Shown one piece after another: positions 60,106 to 64,000 of a stretch of 64,000 nt of DNA. Source of the DNA: Jiulongibacter sp966250325 (GTDB lineage Bacteria > Bacteroidota > Bacteroidia > Cytophagales > Spirosomataceae); NCBI GenBank assembly GCA_966250325.1, contig CBINGY010000010.1:1-64000 (forward strand), read 5' to 3'. The notes under the pieces are model-generated. The model saw nothing but the letters and a program-made list of their open reading frames with translations. It ran no database searches and was not told the origin of the DNA. The first letter of the stretch is position 1. Each line of letters opens with the position of its first letter. Position numbers and translations under genes: made by a program.

Positions 60106-60939
60106 TTAACCAATCGCTACACGTACAAATGAAGCAATCTTCAGGCCTTTTTGAGTTTTCTCAAGCAGATCTTCAATAGAGATCGAAGGATCTTTCACAA
60201 ACTGCTGGCTCAAAAGCGTATTCTCTTTGTAGAATTTATTCAGTTTACCCAGAGCGATTTTCTCAAGCATGGCTTCTGGCTTGCCTTCCTGACGAGCCTG
60301 CTCTTTACCGATCTCGATTTCTTTCTCTACAGTAGCGGCATCCACCCCGTCTTTATCAAGTGCTACAGGTTTCATAGCCACAATCTGCATAGCGATATCA
60401 CGGCCCACCTCGGTTACATCGGTACCTTGAGTATTTTCAAAGGCTACCACAGCAGCCGCCTTGTTATTTGAGTGGATGTATGCCACTACCTGCTCACCTT
60501 CTACGTGGTGGTAGGAGGAAACTACAAGTTTCTCCCCAATCTTACCTACCAGCTCGGTAATTGCTTCTGTTACCGGTCTGCCGTCTTCCAGAGCGGTTGC
60601 ACCAAGAGTTTCCACATCTTTTACATGATGTTTCACGCCGGCCTGAAGAATAGCATTGGCCAGTTTGTTAAAGTCCTCTACTTTGGAAACAGGCTCTGTT
60701 TCACAGGCAAAGGCGACCACTTTGGCACTTTTACCGCTATCGCTCACATCTACCAGAATTACACCTTCAGATGTTTCGTTATCGGCTCTTTTGGCCGCCA
60801 CTTTCTGGCCCGCCATTCTCAGAATCTCTACTGCTTTCTCAAAATCTCCACCGGCTTCAGTAAGGGCTTTTTTACAATCCATCATACCGGCACCTGTGGC
60901 CTGACGAAGTTTATTTACGTCTGCAGCTGTTATGTTCAT
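60106..60939 (-). CDS. tsf: Elongation factor Ts
   Basis: A 277-residue guanine nucleotide exchange factor for EF-Tu. It starts ITAADVNKLRQATGAGMMDC, and LTEAGGDFEKAVEILRMAG and VAFACETEPVSKVEDF follow. ATG 60939 is the family start. It is 87 bp behind rpsB, with a hairpin between, in the usual bacterial order. Confidence 0.97.
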   Translation of the reverse strand: MNITAADVNKLRQATGAGMMDCKKALTEAGGDFEKAVEILRMAGQKVAAKRADNETSEGVILVDVSDSGKSAKVVAFACETEPVSKVEDFNKLANAILQAGVKHHVKDVETLGATALEDGRPVTEAITELVGKIGEKLVVSSYHHVEGEQVVAYIHSNNKAAAVVAFENTQGTDVTEVGRDIAMQIVAMKPVALDKDGVDAATVEKEIEIGKEQARQEGKPEAMLEKIALGKLNKFYKENTLLSQQFVKDPSISIEDLLEKTQKGLKIASFVRVAIG

Positions 60940-60967
60940 TGTTTTATTTGTTTTAGACTTAAAATCA

Positions 60968-61003
60968 ATAGCCCGAAAGTATTGTTTCATTCCTCCGGGC
61001 TAT
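60968..61003 (-). other. Hairpin between rpsB and tsf
   Basis: Arms ATAGCCCG (60968-60975) and CGGGCTAT (60996-61003) with a 20-nt loop. No T run follows on the minus strand, so it looks more like a processing or attenuation structure than a terminator. Confidence 0.55.
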
Positions 61004-61026
61004 CAAAAACCTATATTATCTGTTTA

Positions 61027-61899
61027 TTAAGCTTCTGTCTCGCCGGCTTCTTCATCAGCCGCCGTTTCTTCCACTTTTCTTCTTGGTCTTTTGCCTTTCG
61101 GAGCATCATCGCCTTCTTCGGATACTGCAGCTACTTCGGCCACTTCGCCCTTATCTGATGCTTTTTTCGCTTCTTCCATTTCCTGTTGTTCAGAAGCCTC
61201 TTTATCCTGCTTTCTTTCCAGAATACCTTCTTCTACCGCTTTTCCGATAGCCAGGGTAATAAGAGAAATGGATTTGTAGGCATCATCATTTGCAGGGATT
61301 GCGTAATCAACCAGTTCAGGGTTTGAGTTGGTATCTACCATAGCCAGAACGGGTATTCCGAGCCTTTTTGCTTCTGCAATGGCCAGGTGCTCACGTTTGA
61401 TATCAATCACAAAAAGAGCCGCAGGAAGTCTTGACATATCTGCCACACCACCCAGCAATCTTTCCAGTTTGATACGGTCTCTATCCAGCATCAGACGCTC
61501 ACGCTTGGCCATGTTACCTGCGGTATTCTCATCCGAAAGCATCCGCTCAATGGTCTGTAATTTTTTCAGTGACTTACGGATTGTGGAAAAGTTGGTAAGC
61601 ATACCACCCAGCCATCTTTCGGTCACGAAAGGCATTTTAAGACGCTTTGCCTCTTCAGAAACAATCTCCTGAGCCTGCTTCTTTGTAGCCACAAACATGA
61701 TTTTTCTGCCTGAACGAACGATGTTTTTCACAAACGCCTGTGCCTGCTCCAGAGAGCCTAAGGTTTTGTTCAGGTCAATGATGTGGATTCCGTTTTTCTC
61801 CATGAAGATGTACGGAGCCATACGGGGATCCCACTTGCGGGTAAGGTGACCAAAGTGTACACCTGCATCTAATAAGTCTTTGTACTGTAACTGTGCCAT
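61027..61899 (-). CDS. rpsB: 30S ribosomal protein S2
   Basis: A 290-residue S2. YKDLLDAGVHFGHLTRKWDP and RWLGGMLTNFSTIRKSLKKL identify it. The last 60 residues are an acidic, Lys- and Glu-rich extension (EASEQQEMEEAKKASDKG) seen in Bacteroidota S2. It follows rpsI by 151 bp and precedes tsf. Confidence 0.97.
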   Translation of the reverse strand: MAQLQYKDLLDAGVHFGHLTRKWDPRMAPYIFMEKNGIHIIDLNKTLGSLEQAQAFVKNIVRSGRKIMFVATKKQAQEIVSEEAKRLKMPFVTERWLGGMLTNFSTIRKSLKKLQTIERMLSDENTAGNMAKRERLMLDRDRIKLERLLGGVADMSRLPAALFVIDIKREHLAIAEAKRLGIPVLAMVDTNSNPELVDYAIPANDDAYKSISLITLAIGKAVEEGILERKQDKEASEQQEMEEAKKASDKGEVAEVAAVSEEGDDAPKGKRPRRKVEETAADEEAGETEA

Positions 61900-61997
61900 T
61901 TTGAAAGTTTAGTATAAAAAATTGATTTAAGCAGCCCCAACACACCGGACACGATAAGTGCTGAGCTGGACGATCTTTAGTTTCGAATTCCTGAATG

Positions 61998-62029
61998 ACG
62001 AATGACGAATCGGAAGACTCGTCATTCGT
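61998..62029. repeat. Perfect 11-bp inverted repeat between rpsI and rpsB
   Basis: Arms ACGAATGACGA (61998-62008) and TCGTCATTCGT (62019-62029) with a 10-nt loop. No T run follows on the minus strand. It could be a dispersed repeat or an mRNA processing site. Confidence 0.65.
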
Positions 62030-62050
62030 AACTCTGAATTCGTATTTCTG

Positions 62051-62437
62051 TTAACGTTTCGAGAACTGGAATCTACGACGTGCCTTTCTGCGACCGTATT
62101 TCTTACGCTCCACCATACGGCTGTCACGAGTAAGAAATCCTTCTTTTTTCAGAGCAGGTTTGTTCTCTGCATCTGCTTCCACCAAAGCACGGGAAATAGC
62201 GAGACGAACCGCCTCTGCCTGACCCGCGATACCACCGCCACGTACGTTTACTTTGACGTCGTACTGGCCGCTTTTTGAAGTAAGATTGAAGGGCTGGTTC
62301 AGAATAATCTGAAGCACTTCGGTAGGGAAATAGGTCTGAAGCTCACGGCCATTTACGGTGATATCCCCTTTGCCGGCCTGCATATAGATACGAGCTACTG
62401 CTGTTTTTCTTCTACCTACGGTATTGATAACTTGCAT
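62051..62437 (-). CDS. rpsI: 30S ribosomal protein S9
   Basis: A 128-residue S9. VINTVGRRKTAVARIYMQAG starts the domain and the C-terminal tail ends KYGRRKARRRFQFSKR, which reaches the P-site tRNA. It is 24 bp behind rplM, the normal L13-S9 pair. Confidence 0.97.
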   Translation of the reverse strand: MQVINTVGRRKTAVARIYMQAGKGDITVNGRELQTYFPTEVLQIILNQPFNLTSKSGQYDVKVNVRGGGIAGQAEAVRLAISRALVEADAENKPALKKEGFLTRDSRMVERKKYGRRKARRRFQFSKR

Positions 62438-62461
62438 ATCTTGTTAAATTTTAATTCTGAA

Positions 62462-62905
62462 TTAGATTTCGATTGACTTTGGCTGCTGAGCGGCATGAGG
62501 ATGCTCGGTGCCTTCGTACACGTACAGGTTTGTAAATTGCTTACGTCCCAGACGGGTTTTTGGAAGCATACCTTTTACGGCAATTTCCACCACTCTTCTT
62601 CCGTCTCTCTCCATCAATTCACGTGGAGTAGCAAAACGCTGTCCACCCGGATGTCCCGTGTGACGGATGTATTGCTTGTCCGTCATTTTCTTTCCGGTCA
62701 GTTTAATCTTCTCGGCATTGATTACAATGACATTATCTCCGCAGTCAACGTGCGGGGTGTAATTTGTCTTTGTTTTGCCTCTCAGAATATTGGCGATCTG
62801 GCTGCACAGACGGCCCAACACTTTATCTTTGGCGTCTACAACTACCCATTCTTTGCTTACCGTCTCTTTATTGGCAGAGATGGTTTTGTAACTTAATGTG
62901 TTCAC
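62462..62905 (-). CDS. rplM: 50S ribosomal protein L13
   Basis: A 147-residue L13. VVVDAKDKVLGRLCSQIANI, GDNVIVINAEKIKLTG and HTGHPGGQRFATPRELM identify it. The start is GTG (62903-62905): the family N-terminus NTLSYKTISANK directly follows, and no ATG fits. It is the first gene of the operon. Confidence 0.95.
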   Translation of the reverse strand: MNTLSYKTISANKETVSKEWVVVDAKDKVLGRLCSQIANILRGKTKTNYTPHVDCGDNVIVINAEKIKLTGKKMTDKQYIRHTGHPGGQRFATPRELMERDGRRVVEIAVKGMLPKTRLGRKQFTNLYVYEGTEHPHAAQQPKSIEI

Positions 62906-63108
62906 TTTTTAAATTTTTAAACGTTTTTCTACTAAAAACATCCGCCGTTTCTCTTCTGAACCTACCCCAAAATCAGTCACAGAAAATACCGGCTTAAACA
63001 AAGTTTGAAGATGCTGAATACCAGCACAAAAAGCGATTCGGAATTATCACTTACTCCAACTTGACTCTTCCCTCTTAGCACGGGCAGCTTTACGAGGGCG
63101 GTATTTTG
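62906..63108 (-). promoter_or_regulatory. Approximately 200-nt leader of the L13 operon
   Basis: From the predicted start near 63108 to the GTG at 62905 lies an untranslated leader with a compact hairpin, arms TGCTG/CAGCA around 63012-63028, and a long A+T-rich end. No coding frame stands out. Its length and position fit a ribosomal-protein autoregulatory leader. Confidence 0.5.
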
Positions 63109-63114
63109 GGGCTG

Positions 63115-63145
63115 CAAAGATAGAAATACCTTTTTTGAAAAGCAA
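63115..63145 (-). promoter_or_regulatory. Promoter of the rplM-rpsI-rpsB-tsf operon
   Basis: On the minus strand TTG (63143-63145), 20-nt spacer, TATCTTTG (63115-63122), a match to the Bacteroidota consensus. Between here and mraY (63146-63327) I see only a small hairpin GACCT/AGGTC near 63222-63234. Confidence 0.75.
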
Positions 63146-63327
63146 TGAGCTTAAGGAAAATAAGTTAGAGGCCTTAGAAATTCATTCGAGAATAAAGAAA
63201 GAAATCCAATATACCATCAGACCTGAAAGGTCAGACTTGAAAAATTGCCAATTTCTCTTCAATTTAGTCTTGGTTGATGCTAATTCTTTGAAAACAAGAA
63301 TATGAAGATTACTCTTAACAGCGTGCC

Positions 63328-64000
63328 CTACCTCAACTTCAAACTCACCAGACAAACCACCGCCAGCAGAATACCCACAATCCAGAATCGGGAAACGATT
63401 TTGGCTTCGTGGTAGCCCTTTTTCTGATAATGGTGATGAAGGGGTGACATCAGGAAGAGACGGTTTGCTTTGGCGTATTCCAGCCCCCGTTTTCTCTTCT
63501 GGTATTTGAAATACCCTACCTGAAGCATCACAGAGATGTTTTCTACCAGAAAAATACCGCACATTACCGGGATAAGCAGCTCTTTACGAAGCACCAGAGA
63601 TAAGGTGGCTATGACTCCGCCCAGCATCAGACTGCCGGTATCTCCCATAAATACCTGGGCCGGGTAGGCATTGTACCATAAAAACCCGATACAGGCTCCC
63701 AGAAATGCAGCACAGAAGATCACAATCTCTCCCGAATTCGGGATCATCATGATATTGAGGTATTCTGCAAAAATCTTATTGCCACTGAGATACGCAAAAA
63801 TAGCCAGAGTAAGACCAATGATGGCGGAGGTTCCTGCAGCCAGCCCGTCTATACCATCTGTAATATTGGAGCCGTTTGAAACTGCTGTAATAATGAACGT
63901 ACAAATAAATACATAAGGAAGCCAGGCCAGAGAATCTGGCAAATAGCTGCCCAGAATCCCGTAATCTATTTCATTGCCCTTCAGAAAGGGTACGGTAGTC
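63328..64000 (-). CDS. mraY: Phospho-N-acetylmuramoyl-pentapeptide-transferase, 5' end outside the window
   Basis: The C-terminal 223 residues or so of MraY, which makes lipid I at the inner membrane. NGSNITDGIDGLAAGTSAI with the catalytic Asp pair, FMGDTGSLMLGGVIA and MSPLHHHYQKKGYHEAKIV are all present. The frame stays open to the window edge (FLKGNEIDYG before the segment), so the gene starts beyond 64000. About 200 N-terminal residues are missing. Confidence 0.96.
   Translation of the reverse strand, partial: TTVPFLKGNEIDYGILGSYLPDSLAWLPYVFICTFIITAVSNGSNITDGIDGLAAGTSAIIGLTLAIFAYLSGNKIFAEYLNIMMIPNSGEIVIFCAAFLGACIGFLWYNAYPAQVFMGDTGSLMLGGVIATLSLVLRKELLIPVMCGIFLVENISVMLQVGYFKYQKRKRGLEYAKANRLFLMSPLHHHYQKKGYHEAKIVSRFWIVGILLAVVCLVSLKLR

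Noticed and set aside
60472..61158. Long plus-strand open frame of 228 codons opposite tsf and rpsB
   Set aside because: It is antisense to two certain genes, its protein is Cys/Phe-rich without domains, and has no promoter.

Overview
The window looks like the chromosome of a Bacteroidota bacterium, most likely of the order Cytophagales. This rests on the gene families (pyruvate carboxylase, an N-acyl-ornithine carbamoyltransferase, a TPP-riboswitch TonB receptor, many Bacteroidota DUF families, Ts/S2/S9/L13 in one run) and on promoters that repeatedly show the Bacteroidota signature TTTG-N19-20-TAnnTTTG or at least its TAnnTTTG half. Genes are packed tightly; four convergent pairs overlap at their 3' ends. 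I see no rRNA, tRNA, CRISPR array, transposase or integrase.

1-7.9 kb: an AraC-type regulator, an acyl-CoA dehydrogenase that shares an operator-like sequence with it, the glycine cleavage T protein, a tandem ABC ATPase, a DODA-type dioxygenase, an alpha/beta hydrolase and a Kv-type channel. 7.9-16.3 kb: a nine-gene leftward operon running from a TetR repressor through three DUF proteins, a hotdog thioesterase and a flavodoxin-fold reductase to a complete RND efflux pump. A perfect palindrome lies inside its promoter. 16.5-25.4 kb: DUF4153 membrane protein, polyprenol-phosphate mannose synthase with a DUF4296 lipoprotein, a DUF58/BatD-like pair, a NeuD-like acyltransferase and pyruvate carboxylase.

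25.4-27.8 kb is the most unusual segment. An A+T-rich two-gene cassette (winged-helix protein plus AbiEii-type nucleotidyltransferase) is bracketed by a 141-bp direct repeat, and that repeat is the 3' end of the neighbouring AAA ATPase gene. A 40-bp near-perfect palindrome precedes the cassette. 27.9-35.4 kb: dxs; a mutL-rhomboid-pseudo-rhomboid operon; DUF2911; and an operon with a lipoprotein RNase of the barnase family followed by a barstar. 35.4-40.3 kb: TPP riboswitch, TonB-dependent receptor, terminator, APC permease and polyprenyl synthase. 40.3-42.2 kb: an intergenic array of palindromic repeats next to an AAA/DUF4143 ATPase, with a diverged repeat copy on its far side.

42.2-60 kb is mostly housekeeping and accessory metabolism: ABC-F, GH25 lysozyme, an AraD1-like FAH protein, N-acyl-ornithine carbamoyltransferase, ZIP transporter, RimK with a RimB-type protease, a Tat-exported oxidoreductase, MazG, two thioredoxin-fold proteins, an unusual MDR-MaoC fusion, ComB with an apparently leaderless promoter, another AraC regulator, a GtrB-like glycosyltransferase and free-methionine sulfoxide reductase. 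60-64 kb: tsf, rpsB, rpsI and rplM read leftward from a strong promoter with a roughly 200-nt leader, followed by mraY, which is cut by the window edge.
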